This document shows, one piece after another, positions 1-7,520 of a stretch of DNA of 33,052 nucleotides. Position 1 is the first letter of the stretch. Each line of letters begins with the position of its first letter. The position numbers were made by a program, and so were the translations under genes. The notes below the pieces were generated by a model. The model was given only the letters and a program-made list of their open reading frames with translations. It had not been told where the DNA came from and did no database searches. The DNA comes from Clostridiales bacterium (GTDB lineage Bacteria > Bacillota > Clostridia > Oscillospirales > Acutalibacteraceae). The DNA lies in the NCBI GenBank assembly GCA_022801595.1, contig JAAWSO010000016.1, positions 1-33,052 of the forward strand, given 5' to 3'.

Positions 1-469
1 TGGCCAGGGCGCGGGCAATGGAAACCCGCTGCTGTTCGCCACCGGAAAGCTGGGATGGAAAATTGTCCATCCGGTGGGAAAGGCCCACATTTGCCATCAC
101 TTCCGACACATCCAGGGGATCTTTGCAGATTTGGGAGGCTAGCTCCACATTTTCCCGGGCGGTTAGGTTTGGGATCAGGTTATAGAATTGAAAGACAAAC
201 CCAATGTCATACCGGCGATAGAGGGTCAATTCCCGCTCGGACATGGCGCTGATCTGCTTGCCATCCACAAAAATGGAGCCGCTATCACAATGATCCATGC
301 CCCCCAGGATGTTGAGTACAGTGGATTTTCCCGCGCCGCTGGAGCCGACAATTACGGTGAATTCTCCCTGCTGGATGGCAAAGCTGACGTTGTCGGCGGC
401 GGTGATGGCGACCTCTCCCATTTGATAACGTCTGCAGACGTCGCGAAATTCTACAAATTGATGTTCCAT
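1..469 (-). CDS. ABC transporter ATP-binding protein (MacB/LolD type), partial
   Basis: This is the N-terminal ~156 residues of an ABC ATPase; the rest lies beyond position 1. Reading the minus strand from ATG at 469-467 gives MEHQFVEFRDVCRRYQMGE, then Walker A GSSGAGKST, a Q-loop region FVFQFYNLIPNLTARENV and the signature LSGGEQQR. A GGAGG ribosome site lies at 478-482, eight bases before the start. The Y-x-x-G-E-V-x-I-x-A-A pattern before Walker A and the Q-loop wording are typical of the MacB/LolD family, whose ATPases work with FtsX-like permeases to export peptides or lipids or to act on the envelope. The partner permease would be expected downstream on the minus strand, outside the window. 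The family call is firm; the substrate cannot be told. Confidence 0.9.
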   Translation of the reverse strand, partial: MEHQFVEFRDVCRRYQMGEVAITAADNVSFAIQQGEFTVIVGSSGAGKSTVLNILGGMDHCDSGSIFVDGKQISAMSERELTLYRRYDIGFVFQFYNLIPNLTARENVELASQICKDPLDVSEVMANVGLSHRMDNFPSQLSGGEQQRVSIARALA

Positions 470-702
470 ATCTTCAGCCTCCCAGTTTGCCTATAATATC
501 CAAAACCGACAAGATTTTTATTAGAAATCTGTTTAAATCTAATTATAACGGAAAGCGATGGATTTGTCACCCTTCATGGTAAACAAACTTTGAGGAATTT
601 ATTTGGGGAAAGGAATGCTTAAGATGGGTGTCCATAAATGTGCAGAGCCTATCCTCTTTATAATAATAGAAAAGAGAGAAAGAAAAGTTTAACCAAAAAA
701 TA
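470..702. other. intergenic, no gene seen
   Basis: This AT-rich gap separates the ABC ATPase start from the tRNA-Trp terminator. I see no convincing ORF, RNA or repeat in it. It should contain the minus-strand promoter of the ABC gene, but I could not pick a good -35/-10 pair. Confidence 0.4.
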
Positions 703-749
703 AAAGAAAAAGCCTATTACCAGATATCCTGATAATAGGCTTTTTCTTT
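703..749 (-). terminator. intrinsic terminator of tRNA-Trp
   Basis: The arms at 703-723 and 729-749 are complementary over 21 positions with a single mismatch, around the loop ATATC. Read on the minus strand, the GC-containing stem (AAAGCCTATTA and its complement) ends in a long T-rich run. It lies about 70 bases past the tRNA 3' end. Confidence 0.85.
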
Positions 750-816
750 TGCAAACCTTTGAACAACCATAACGATTTTCTTTTCAAATAGAAAAAGTGT
801 TCAAATTTGCATCGTT

Positions 817-892
817 TGGCAGGGGCAGAAGGATTTGAACCCTCGGCACGTGGTTTTGGAGACCACTGCTCTACCAACTGAGCTATACCCCT
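817..892 (-). tRNA. tRNA-Trp (anticodon CCA)
   Basis: The reverse complement folds as a standard cloverleaf. Acceptor AGGGGTA pairs with TGCCCCT including one G-T pair. The D-arm reads GCTC-AGTTGGTA-GAGC. The anticodon stem GTGGT/ACCAC encloses CTCCAAA, so the anticodon is CCA. The T-loop is GGTTCGAATCC. The discriminator is G, as expected for tRNA-Trp, and the 3' CCA is encoded at 817-819. The gene stands alone with its own promoter and terminator. Confidence 0.97.
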
Positions 893-948
893 ATATTCTG
901 AAAAACAAAGAAACCAAAAAGGAGCAGACTCTTTTTCAGTGCTTTATT

Positions 949-977
949 ATCTTATCATCTTTCCTTTGGGAAGTCAA
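949..977 (-). promoter_or_regulatory. SigA-type promoter of tRNA-Trp
   Basis: On the minus strand there is -35 TTGACT (977-972), a 17-base spacer, and -10 TAAGAT (954-949) preceded by TGA (extended -10). Transcription would start near 942, about 50 bases before the mature tRNA 5' end. Confidence 0.85.
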
Positions 978-1055
978 GAACTTTTTGGTATTTTCTAAAA
1001 AAAGTGGAATAAGGGAAAGATTCGTCATTTTTCAAAAAGATTTCTAAGATAGGTA

Positions 1056-1084
1056 TTGACAGGAGCTAGGGAAATGGGTATAAT
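1056..1084 (+). promoter_or_regulatory. consensus SigA promoter of rpsU
   Basis: TTGACA at 1056-1061 and TATAAT at 1079-1084 are separated by exactly 17 bases, a full consensus match suited to a highly expressed ribosomal protein gene. Transcription would start near 1091, giving a leader of about 60 bases. Confidence 0.93.
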
Positions 1085-1114
1085 AAATTTTGTGTTATAT
1101 GACTACATGAATAA

Positions 1115-1140
1115 CCCCTGCCGTGTGGCGGATGGGAGGG
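1115..1140 (+). promoter_or_regulatory. leader hairpin overlapping the rpsU ribosome binding site
   Basis: CTGCC (1118-1122) pairs with GGCGG (1127-1131) around a GTGT loop. CCC (1115-1117) can extend the stem by pairing with GGG (1134-1136) across a two-base bulge. That GGG is the first half of the GGGAGGG Shine-Dalgarno (1134-1140), nine bases before the rpsU ATG, so the fold could limit initiation. The fold is read by eye; regulation is inferred. Confidence 0.45.
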
Positions 1141-1149
1141 AAAAGATAA

Positions 1150-1326
1150 ATGGCAGAAATCAGAATTAAAGACAATGAGTCCTTGGACAGTGCTTTGAGA
1201 AGATTCAAAAAGCAATGTGCTAGAGCTGGTGTCATCGCTGAAGTTCGTAAGAGAGAAGCTTATGAAAAGCCTTCTGTAAAGCGCAAGAAGAAGTCTGAAG
1301 CAGCTCGTAAGCGTAAATTCAAGTAA
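1150..1326 (+). CDS. rpsU: 30S ribosomal protein S21
   Basis: This gene encodes 58 residues beginning [20 protein letters not shown], with a Lys/Arg-rich C-terminal end, the usual length and composition of bacterial S21. S21 is a small basic protein of the 30S platform near the anti-Shine-Dalgarno end of 16S rRNA and helps start translation. The start is ATG with a strong GGGAGGG ribosome site nine bases upstream. It has its own consensus promoter and a downstream terminator, so it is probably monocistronic. In many Firmicutes yqeY follows rpsU; here a YqeG phosphatase gene follows instead. Confidence 0.97.
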   Translation: MAEIRIKDNESLDSALRRFKKQCARAGVIAEVRKREAYEKPSVKRKKKSEAARKRKFK

Positions 1327-1389
1327 GCATTGTCATCAGGCGGAGGTATGGCGGGGCCGTACCAATCAATTTGGATGAAACAGCGGAAA

Positions 1390-1416
1390 AGCGGGCAGGA
1401 TATGCCTGCTTTTTTT
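1390..1416 (+). terminator. terminator downstream of rpsU
   Basis: AGCGGGCA (1390-1397) pairs with TGCCTGCT (1403-1410) with one G-T pair around a five-base loop, followed by a run of T to 1416. Confidence 0.8.
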
Positions 1417-1457
1417 ATTACCTTTTCGTTATGAAAAAGAAATGAGGAGTGATGCAA

Positions 1458-1994
1458 ATGGCATTGCTACAGCCGACGGTGTCGGTCAATCGAGTGACGG
1501 ACATTACAGCAGAGCTGATCCGCGCCATGAAAGCTGACACAATTTTGCTGGATGTGGACAACACTCTGGCTACCCACGGCTCCCAGGAGCCGTTTGAGGG
1601 CAGTATCGAATGGGCCCACTCTATGCGGAAATCCGGACTAAAAATCATTATTGTTTCCAATAATTATCCCGACCGGGTGGCGCCCTTTGCGGAGAAATAT
1701 GACTTGCCGTTTTTGTGCCGGGCCTATAAGCCATTGCCGTCTGGATATCGCCGAGCAGCTGGGATTGTTGGAGCCAAACGCCGTCAGGTAGTCGTAGTTG
1801 GAGACCAGATTTTTACGGATATTATTGGCGCCAATGTTTCTGGCATGAAATCGATTTTACTGGTACCGGAAAAAGAGGAAGATTCTTTATCCTTTCGGAT
1901 CCGTCGCCGGCTGGAAAAACCGCTGCGCCGCAAGCTGGAGCGAAAGGGCATCCATTTGCCTGCTCGCAAACAGCGCCGGGAAGGGATAGTTTAA
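1458..1994 (+). CDS. YqeG family HAD-type (IIIA) phosphatase
   Basis: The protein has about 178 residues and belongs to the haloacid dehalogenase superfamily. Motif I reads ILLDVDNTLATHG, with the two Asp that form the phospho-enzyme and direct catalysis. Motif II is IIIVSNN, a Lys lies in RAYKPLPSG, and the acidic motif is VVVVGDQIFTDIIGAN. Length and motif wording match YqeG, a conserved Firmicutes protein of unsettled physiological substrate. Several starts are possible (GTG 1449, ATG 1452, ATG 1458); ATG 1458 has the best distance to GAGGAG at 1444-1449. The C-terminal ~30 residues are very rich in Arg/Lys, which could fit nucleic-acid or ribosome contact, but that is inference. Confidence 0.9.
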   Translation: MALLQPTVSVNRVTDITAELIRAMKADTILLDVDNTLATHGSQEPFEGSIEWAHSMRKSGLKIIIVSNNYPDRVAPFAEKYDLPFLCRAYKPLPSGYRRAAGIVGAKRRQVVVVGDQIFTDIIGANVSGMKSILLVPEKEEDSLSFRIRRRLEKPLRRKLERKGIHLPARKQRREGIV

Positions 1995-2093
1995 GTATTT
2001 TTTGACAAGCCTGGATAAATTGGAAAATCTGTCATATGAATATAGAAAACCGATATTTTGGAAATCTGGGAGACTTGGAAAGGAGCAAAGGGA

Positions 2094-3182
2094 ATGGCAA
2101 CGGTATCAGAACGTTTATGGAGGGCGCTGCCGGCAACCGCCGGCGATGTTCCAGTGGACGGAGCAGTGTTGACTTCCGCCGCCAACTGCCGATATCTCAG
2201 TGGATTCGCGTCATCTGCCCACACGGTATTTGTTACCAAAGAGGAAACGTATTTCCTTACCGATTTTCGATATGGTGAGGCTGCCCGCAAGCATTGCAAG
2301 GACTGCCGGGTGGTTACCTACCAGCGGCTGGAAAAAAGCATGGAAGAGATTATCCGCCGCCATGAGCTGAAAAATGTTCTTTTTGAGCGTCAGACAATGA
2401 CGTTGGCGGATGCAGACCGATTTGGTAAATTATGTCAAGGGTTGGGCGTCAACGCAGTATGGGACAACACGCTGGATGAGGCGATGCAGTCGATCCGTTC
2501 CGTTAAGAACCCGGCGGAGGTGGAGAAAATCAAGGCCGCCCAGGCATTAACGGATGGGGCTTTTGAGCACATTTTGCCACGGCTCCAGGCAGGCAAAACT
2601 GAGCGGGAAATCGCGTTGGAGATTGAATTTTTCATGCGGAAAAATGGAGCGGATGGCGTGGCATTTGATCTGATTGTGGTATCGGGCGCCAATGGTTCCC
2701 AGTGCCACGGAGTTCCAGGAGAAAAAACGTTGAAACGGGGAGATTTCATCACCATGGATACCGGCGCTTTGCTGGACGGCTATCATTCCGATATGACCCG
2801 CACCGTGGCTTTGGGCAGTGTTTCAGAAGAGCAGGAAAAAGTTTATAACACAGTGCTCCAGGCTCAACTTGCAGCCATCCAGACCGTCCGAGCCGGGATT
2901 CATTGCCACGTGGTGGACCGGGCTGCGCGGGACATCATTGACCGGGAATATCCCCGTACTTTTGGTCATACGACCGGGCATAGTTTGGGCGTGGAGATCC
3001 ACGAATGGCCATATTTTGGCCCGGCCTGCGAGGCGATGACCCGCCCAGGTATGGTAATGACCGTGGAGCCTGGGATTTATTTGGAGGGGAAATTTGGCGT
3101 GCGCATTGAGGACATGGTGCTGATTACGGAAACGGGCTGTGAAAACCTGACTCATTCCCCGAAAGAACTGATAATTGTTTGA
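2094..3182 (+). CDS. Xaa-Pro peptidase (M24 family aminopeptidase)
   Basis: The protein has 362 residues and two parts. The N-terminal creatinase-like domain (about 1-130) includes AANCRYLSGF. The C-terminal pita-bread metallopeptidase domain carries all five metal ligands: two Asp in MDTGALLDGYHSDMTRT, His in HTTGHSLGVEIHE, Glu in TVEPGIY and Glu in GVRIED. Such enzymes remove the N-terminal residue from peptides with proline in second position, in the cytoplasm, using two divalent metals. ATG 2094 is chosen because AGGAG at 2081-2085 precedes it at good distance; in-frame codons reach back to 2058 but lack a ribosome site. The gene precedes efp, as yqhT does in Bacillus subtilis. Confidence 0.93.
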   Translation: MATVSERLWRALPATAGDVPVDGAVLTSAANCRYLSGFASSAHTVFVTKEETYFLTDFRYGEAARKHCKDCRVVTYQRLEKSMEEIIRRHELKNVLFERQTMTLADADRFGKLCQGLGVNAVWDNTLDEAMQSIRSVKNPAEVEKIKAAQALTDGAFEHILPRLQAGKTEREIALEIEFFMRKNGADGVAFDLIVVSGANGSQCHGVPGEKTLKRGDFITMDTGALLDGYHSDMTRTVALGSVSEEQEKVYNTVLQAQLAAIQTVRAGIHCHVVDRAARDIIDREYPRTFGHTTGHSLGVEIHEWPYFGPACEAMTRPGMVMTVEPGIYLEGKFGVRIEDMVLITETGCENLTHSPKELIIV

Positions 3183-3200
3183 GGAATTTCGGAATTTTGC

Positions 3201-3229
3201 TTGAAAATTTTTTCGAAATATTATACACT
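3201..3229 (+). promoter_or_regulatory. possible efp promoter
   Basis: TTGAAA (3201-3206) and TACACT (3224-3229) lie 17 bases apart in the AT-rich 81-base gap before efp. The -10 matches four of six positions, so this is only probable. Confidence 0.4.
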
Positions 3230-3263
3230 AATATGGTAAGTAAAAAATTGGAGGAACTATTTT

Positions 3264-3821
3264 ATGATATCTGCAGGCGATTTTAGAAATGGTATGACCT
3301 TTGAGCTGGATGGCAATGTGGTTTCTATTGTGGAATTCCAGCATGTAAAGCCAGGGAAAGGCGCAGCGTTTGTCCGCACTAAGATTAAGAATGTGATTAC
3401 CGGCGCCGTAACCGAGAAAACATTCAGCCCAACGGAAAAATTCCCAACCGCATTTGTAGAGCGTAAGGATATGGAATATCTGTATTCCGACGGCGACCTA
3501 TACTATTTTATGGACAGCGAAACCTACGAGCAAATGCCGATTAACCAAGATGTGTTGGGCGACAACTTCAAATTTGTGAAGGAAAACATGGTCTGTAAGG
3601 TGCTGTCCTATAAGGGCAACGTATTCGGTGTGGAGCCGCCAAACTTTGTGGAACTGAAGGTTACACAGACCGATCCAGGCTTTAAGGGCGATACCGCTAC
3701 CAACGTAACCAAGCCAGCCACTTTGGAAACCGGCGCTGAGGTAAAAGTACCGCTGTTCATCGACGAAGGGGAAATGATTCGGATTGATACCCGTACCGGT
3801 GAATATATGGAGCGTGCTTAA
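3264..3821 (+). CDS. efp: translation elongation factor P
   Basis: The protein has 185 residues, exactly the family's usual length, beginning [23 protein letters not shown] binds next to the ribosomal P site and relieves stalling at consecutive prolines. The conserved loop [14 protein letters not shown] carries the Lys (residue 32) that other bacteria modify; in B. subtilis the equivalent Lys receives a 5-aminopentanol group. The KOW-like N-terminal domain and two OB-fold domains are intact, and the C-terminus has [12 protein letters not shown], a hallmark of EF-P. GGAGG precedes the ATG. Confidence 0.98.
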   Translation: MISAGDFRNGMTFELDGNVVSIVEFQHVKPGKGAAFVRTKIKNVITGAVTEKTFSPTEKFPTAFVERKDMEYLYSDGDLYYFMDSETYEQMPINQDVLGDNFKFVKENMVCKVLSYKGNVFGVEPPNFVELKVTQTDPGFKGDTATNVTKPATLETGAEVKVPLFIDEGEMIRIDTRTGEYMERA

Positions 3822-3903
3822 CCAACAATAGGTTGGGAAAGGGCGCCATTCTGGACAAGGATGGTTTGGCACGAGATGGTTCGAATAAAAGGAGGTTATC
3901 ATT

Positions 3904-4371
3904 ATGACAAATTTAGAGAGAGTGGCTTACATTCGCGGCTTAGTCGAAGGTTTGGAGCTGGAGGCAGATAAAAAAGAAGTCAAGGTGATCCATGCGATCA
4001 TCACTCTGCTGGAGGACATGGCGCTGTCGATTGCCGACTTGGAGGAGGCTTACAACGACATGGCTGACCAACTGGACGCTGTGGATGAGGATTTGAACTC
4101 CCTGGAGGATGAGTTCTACGGTGATGACGAAGACGACGAGGACGAGGAAGAGTGCTACTACGAAGTGACCTGCCCGGCCTGCAACGAAACGATTTGCCTG
4201 TCTGAGGACATCATTGAGGACGGTCAGATTGATTGCCCCAATTGCGGGGAATGCCTCGAGTTCGATATCAACGACGTCATTGACGAATTTTCCTGCGGCT
4301 GCGGATGTGGTCATGACCACGATCATGAGGAAGAGCATGGCGGTTGCTGCGGTGAGCACAAGCATAAATAA
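3904..4371 (+). CDS. CD1247-type zinc-ribbon protein with Cys/His-rich tail
   Basis: The protein has 155 residues in three parts. The N-terminal helical domain (about 1-65: MTNLERVAYIRGLVEGLEL) resembles the N-terminal domain of Clostridium CD1247-family proteins. A very acidic stretch of Asp/Glu follows at about 66-82. A zinc ribbon has CPAC and CPNC pairs 21 residues apart (about 90-115). The last ~25 residues carry a Cys- and His-rich tail (CGCGCGHDHDHEEEHGGCC). The ribbon should bind zinc; the tail looks able to bind further metal. Function is unknown. Start is ATG with a strong AAAGGAGG site. It follows efp by 82 bases with no terminator between them, so co-transcription is likely. Confidence 0.75.
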   Translation: MTNLERVAYIRGLVEGLELEADKKEVKVIHAIITLLEDMALSIADLEEAYNDMADQLDAVDEDLNSLEDEFYGDDEDDEDEEECYYEVTCPACNETICLSEDIIEDGQIDCPNCGECLEFDINDVIDEFSCGCGCGHDHDHEEEHGGCCGEHKHK

Positions 4372-4397
4372 TTCTTTCCAAGGGTTTTGGTGAAAGG

Positions 4398-4439
4398 ATA
4401 CTGTCGGTTTGTTTGCGGACAAGCCGGCAGTATTTTTTT
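4398..4439 (+). terminator. terminator after the CD1247-type gene
   Basis: ATACTGTCGGTTTGT (4398-4412) pairs with the arm ending CAGTAT at 4433, using two G-T pairs around a short loop, and is followed by seven T. Confidence 0.88.
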
Positions 4440-4610
4440 GGAAAGAAAGGGATAAGCTGAGAATTTTTGCAGAAGATAACAAGGAAGAAGTTCCGGTCAC
4501 AAGCCCCAAAGAAACCACGTAGAGCAATAAAATTTGGTAAAATTGCCGAAACAATTGAATTCTTGCAGAAAAAAATTTAAATTTCCACGGTTATGTATTT
4601 CTTTCAGCTG
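4440..4610. other. intergenic, no gene seen
   Basis: This is the upstream part of a 310-base gap between two transcription units. I found no convincing ORF or RNA here; the regulatory elements lie in the downstream half of the gap and are listed separately. Confidence 0.4.
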
Positions 4611-4617
4611 TATTTTG

Positions 4618-4626
4618 TGGTATACT
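4618..4626 (+). promoter_or_regulatory. extended -10 promoter ahead of the dehydratase gene
   Basis: TGG directly precedes TATACT (4621-4626), an extended -10; the -35 position is poor. Transcription would start near 4633, just before a terminator-like hairpin. The 13 bases TATTTTGTGGTAT (4611-4623) recur exactly at the fprA promoter. Confidence 0.55.
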
Positions 4627-4635
4627 CAATAAGTT

Positions 4636-4677
4636 AGCAGTCAAGAATCTTGGTGAATCTTGGATTCTGCTTTTTTT
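4636..4677 (+). terminator. terminator-like leader hairpin (candidate attenuator)
   Basis: AGCAG (4636-4640) pairs with CTGCT (4667-4671), and AATC with GATT inside, followed by seven T. A competing stem, CAAGA (4642-4646) with TCTTG (4658-4662), would disrupt it. Because it sits immediately after the promoter start site and ~70 bases before the gene, it could act as an attenuator or end a ~45-base RNA. Confidence 0.5.
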
Positions 4678-4749
4678 CTATATTCGCAGAACCAAAAAGG
4701 TTGGTTTTGTATGAGAAAGAAGAAATGAATTTTATGGGAGTAATACTTC

Positions 4750-6666
4750 ATGAATAGTAAAAAGTTTAGTGTACTATACTCCATTGTTCAGGTGCTGTTG
4801 GACATCGGCTGCATTTACCTGGCCTATAGCTTAGCCTATAAGCTGCGCTTTGAAAATGGGATCCCTGCTTTTGATCAAAATTCGTTTACCCTCCTGATGC
4901 CTCAGTCGGTAGCGGCCTGTTTGATTATTTTCGCCTTATTTAAGTTTTATACCACCATGTGGCAGTTTGCCAGTTATGACGAATTGATTCAGATTGTGCT
5001 AGGCACTACCACGGGCTGCGCCGCAGTGACAGGTTTGGGCTATTTGCTGGCTCCAGTGTATGGAGTGCTCCGGTTCCCGAATTCCGTTTATATCATCGGT
5101 TGGATTCTCACGATGTTGTTTGTGGGAGTCGTTCGATTTAGTTTCCGTTTTCTGCGGCGAATGCGGGGGAAGAACAGGCATAACCCACAAGATAAAACGG
5201 AATTCCACCGGGTCATGATCATCGGAGCCGGAGAAATTGGCTCCATGGTCATCAAGGCAATGAAGGCTTCCCCCGCAAGCAAAGGAATCCCAGTGGTAGC
5301 AGTGGATGATAACCTAGCTAAACGGGGAACTCGGATTCATGGCGTGAAGGTTGTGGGCGGCCGGGATAGCATTCCGAAAATTGCTTCCCGGTATAACGTG
5401 GATCAAATCGTGCTGGCTCTGCCGTCCAGCAACCGGCAGGAGCGTCAGGAGATCCTCAATATCTGCTCGAAAACTGGCTGTCAGCTCAAAACGGTATCGG
5501 CAATCCATGAGATTTTAGAAAATCAAGCGGCTCCAGTTTCCGTGCGGAATGTGGACATTGTGGATTTGCTGGGCCGGGATGAAATTAATTTGAATGTGGA
5601 AGAAATCAGCGGATATTTGAAAAATAAAGTGGTATTGGTCACGGGCGGGGGCGGTTCCATTGGTTCGGAGCTGTGCCGGCAGATTGCCCATTATAAGCCG
5701 AAAAAACTGATTGTCTTTGATATTTACGAAAATAACGCCTATGATCTGCAAAATGAGCTTTTGAGCAAATTCCGTGACTTAAACCTGGAGGTACTCATCG
5801 GCTCTGTACGGGATAAAGCAAGGCTGGAAGCCATGTTCCGGGTTTGTAAGCCGGATGTGGTATTTCATGCTGCGGCTCATAAGCATGTGCCTCTAATGGA
5901 ACTGAGCCCCGGAGAAGCGGTGAAGAATAATGTGTTCGGCACCATGAATGTAGCGGAGGCTGCCCACAAATTCGGTGCGAACCGGATGGTGCTGATTTCT
6001 ACTGATAAGGCAGTGAATCCTACCAATATCATGGGAGCTACCAAGCGGATTTGTGAGTTAATTATCCAGTATTACAGCCGTACCAGCAGTACCACTGAAT
6101 TTGTAGCCGTGCGTTTCGGCAACGTACTGGGGAGCAACGGCAGCGTGATCCCGCTGTTTAAGCGGCAGATTGAGGCGGGCGGTCCCGTCACGGTTACTCA
6201 CCCGGATATTACCCGCTTCTTTATGACGATTCCAGAAGCTGCGCGCTTGGTGATCCAGGCCGGCGGTATGGCCAAGGGCGGCGAGATTTTTGTCCTGGAT
6301 ATGGGTCAGCCGGTGAAGATTGTGGATTTGGCCCGGAACCTGATCCGTTTGTCAGGATTGGAACCGGATGTGGACATCAAGATTGAGTACAGCGGTCTGC
6401 GTCCCGGTGAAAAGCTGTATGAAGAGTTGCTTCTGGACAGCGAGGGCGGCGTGCAGCAGACCTCTCACGAGCTGATCTACATCGGTACGCCGATTCCGTT
6501 CTGTGAGGAAACCTTCCGCAGCGATATTGACCAGCTTTATCAATACGCCGGTTCTGACAATGTCAAAATGATGGAAATCATCCACCGAATGGTTCCCAAC
6601 TATACCGGACATGCGGAGGAAAATGACGCCCTGCGTAATGACGAACGGGAAAACGACGCTTCTTGA
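4750..6666 (+). CDS. membrane-anchored nucleotide-sugar 4,6-dehydratase/epimerase (FlaA1/CapD/PglF-like)
   Basis: The protein has 638 residues. Four membrane helices (about 9-30, 47-66, 82-102, 112-131) precede a Rossmann domain with GAGEIG at 159-164, a CoA-binding-like fold of this family. A second NAD(P) domain follows, with TGGGGSIG at 298-305. The active-site region reads STDKAVNPTNIMGATKR (417-433); Met replaces the classical Tyr of YxxxK, as is usual in FlaA1/PglF-type UDP-GlcNAc 4,6-dehydratases, and Lys432 is kept. The likely reaction is UDP-GlcNAc to a 4-keto-6-deoxy sugar at the inner membrane face, feeding glycan or capsule synthesis. It stands alone between terminators. The exact sugar product is inferred. 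GGGAG precedes the ATG. Confidence 0.93.
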   Translation: MNSKKFSVLYSIVQVLLDIGCIYLAYSLAYKLRFENGIPAFDQNSFTLLMPQSVAACLIIFALFKFYTTMWQFASYDELIQIVLGTTTGCAAVTGLGYLLAPVYGVLRFPNSVYIIGWILTMLFVGVVRFSFRFLRRMRGKNRHNPQDKTEFHRVMIIGAGEIGSMVIKAMKASPASKGIPVVAVDDNLAKRGTRIHGVKVVGGRDSIPKIASRYNVDQIVLALPSSNRQERQEILNICSKTGCQLKTVSAIHEILENQAAPVSVRNVDIVDLLGRDEINLNVEEISGYLKNKVVLVTGGGGSIGSELCRQIAHYKPKKLIVFDIYENNAYDLQNELLSKFRDLNLEVLIGSVRDKARLEAMFRVCKPDVVFHAAAHKHVPLMELSPGEAVKNNVFGTMNVAEAAHKFGANRMVLISTDKAVNPTNIMGATKRICELIIQYYSRTSSTTEFVAVRFGNVLGSNGSVIPLFKRQIEAGGPVTVTHPDITRFFMTIPEAARLVIQAGGMAKGGEIFVLDMGQPVKIVDLARNLIRLSGLEPDVDIKIEYSGLRPGEKLYEELLLDSEGGVQQTSHELIYIGTPIPFCEETFRSDIDQLYQYAGSDNVKMMEIIHRMVPNYTGHAEENDALRNDERENDAS

Positions 6667-6670
6667 TGCC

Positions 6671-6700
6671 AAAAAAGCTCCTGGAAACAGGGGCTTTTTT
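6671..6700 (+). terminator. terminator after the sugar dehydratase gene
   Basis: AAAAAAGCTCCTG (6671-6683) pairs with CAGGGGCTTTTTT (6688-6700) around GAAA, with one G-T pair; the T run completes an intrinsic terminator. Confidence 0.95.
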
Positions 6701-6703
6701 CTT

Positions 6704-6732
6704 TTGACAAGCTAGGGAAAAAACGGTATGAT
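6704..6732 (+). promoter_or_regulatory. SigA promoter of queH
   Basis: TTGACA (6704-6709) and TATGAT (6727-6732) have a 17-base spacer. The -35 begins four bases after the preceding terminator. Confidence 0.9.
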
Positions 6733-6755
6733 AGCAACGAAGGGAGAGAGATTTT

Positions 6756-7421
6756 ATGCCCAACATGCTCAACCAAGGAAATTATCAAAAAGATTTGGAA
6801 CGCTTGCTGGCCAAGCTGCCAAAAGACGCGGCTCCGCCAACCCTGTTGCTTCATAGCTGCTGCGCCCCTTGCAGTAGTTATGTGCTGGAGTATTTGTCCC
6901 AGTTTTTTGCCATCACGGTGTTTTATTATAATCCCAACATTTACCCGCAAGAAGAGTATTTCCGCCGTTTGGAGGAACAGCGCGCTCTATTGGCTCAATT
7001 GCCGGCAAAATATCCTGTGAATCTGGTGGAGGGAGCGTATGATACCGACCGCTTCTATGCCGTCGCCCGAGGCTTGGAGCAAGAGCCGGAGGGTGGAGAT
7101 CGCTGTTTTGCCTGCTATGAACTGCGGCTGCGCCAGGCGGCCGCGTTAGCGAAGAAAGGAGGGTTTCAATATTTTACCACAACCCTTTCCATCAGTCCTT
7201 ACAAGAAGGCACAAAAGCTCCATGAAATTGGGGAACGGTTGGCGCAGGAATATGGGGTAGCCCAATTACCTTCTGATTTTAAAAAACAGGGTGGCTATCA
7301 GCGATCCATTGCGTTGTCCCGGGAATACGGCTTGTATCGACAGGATTATTGCGGTTGTATATTTTCCAAGAATCAGCGGGAAAATTCCCAAGGAAATCAG
7401 GCAGTGTGCGCAAAGATTTAA
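6756..7421 (+). CDS. queH: epoxyqueuosine reductase QueH
   Basis: The protein has 221 residues of the former DUF208 family. QueH performs the last step of queuosine synthesis, reducing epoxyqueuosine in the wobble position of tRNA, and replaces the cobalamin-dependent QueG in many bacteria. Seen in the sequence are LLLHSCCAPCSSYV (Cys35, Cys36, Cys39), CFAC (Cys117, Cys120) and YCGC (Cys199, Cys201), the cysteines expected to hold the Fe-S and metal centres, and YYNPNIYPQEEY, a family hallmark. Start ATG 6756 follows AGGGAGAG. No other queuosine genes are nearby. Confidence 0.95.
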   Translation: MPNMLNQGNYQKDLERLLAKLPKDAAPPTLLLHSCCAPCSSYVLEYLSQFFAITVFYYNPNIYPQEEYFRRLEEQRALLAQLPAKYPVNLVEGAYDTDRFYAVARGLEQEPEGGDRCFACYELRLRQAAALAKKGGFQYFTTTLSISPYKKAQKLHEIGERLAQEYGVAQLPSDFKKQGGYQRSIALSREYGLYRQDYCGCIFSKNQRENSQGNQAVCAKI

Positions 7422-7438
7422 AAACTTTGGAAAACCCA

Positions 7439-7468
7439 TGGAAATAGTACTATATTTTGTGGTATGAT
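7439..7468 (+). promoter_or_regulatory. promoter of fprA
   Basis: TATGAT (7463-7468) is preceded by TGG (extended -10). A partial -35, TGGAAA (7439-7444), lies 18 bases upstream. Confidence 0.55.
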
Positions 7469-7520
7469 AAAAAAGTAACACAAGGATGAGAAAAATTTAC
7501 AATAAAGGAGAAATCCATAT

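Noticed and set aside
188-496. Plus-strand ORF of 102 codons over the ABC gene
   Set aside because: It is the antisense shadow of the ABC ATPase, whose minus-strand frame holds Walker A and signature motifs.
491-496. TATAAT near the ABC gene start on the plus strand
   Set aside because: No -35 partner and no plus-strand gene downstream before the tRNA terminator.
3940-4554. Minus-strand ORF of 204 codons
   Set aside because: It lies antisense to the CD1247-type gene, runs through its terminator, and lacks a ribosome site or recognisable motif.
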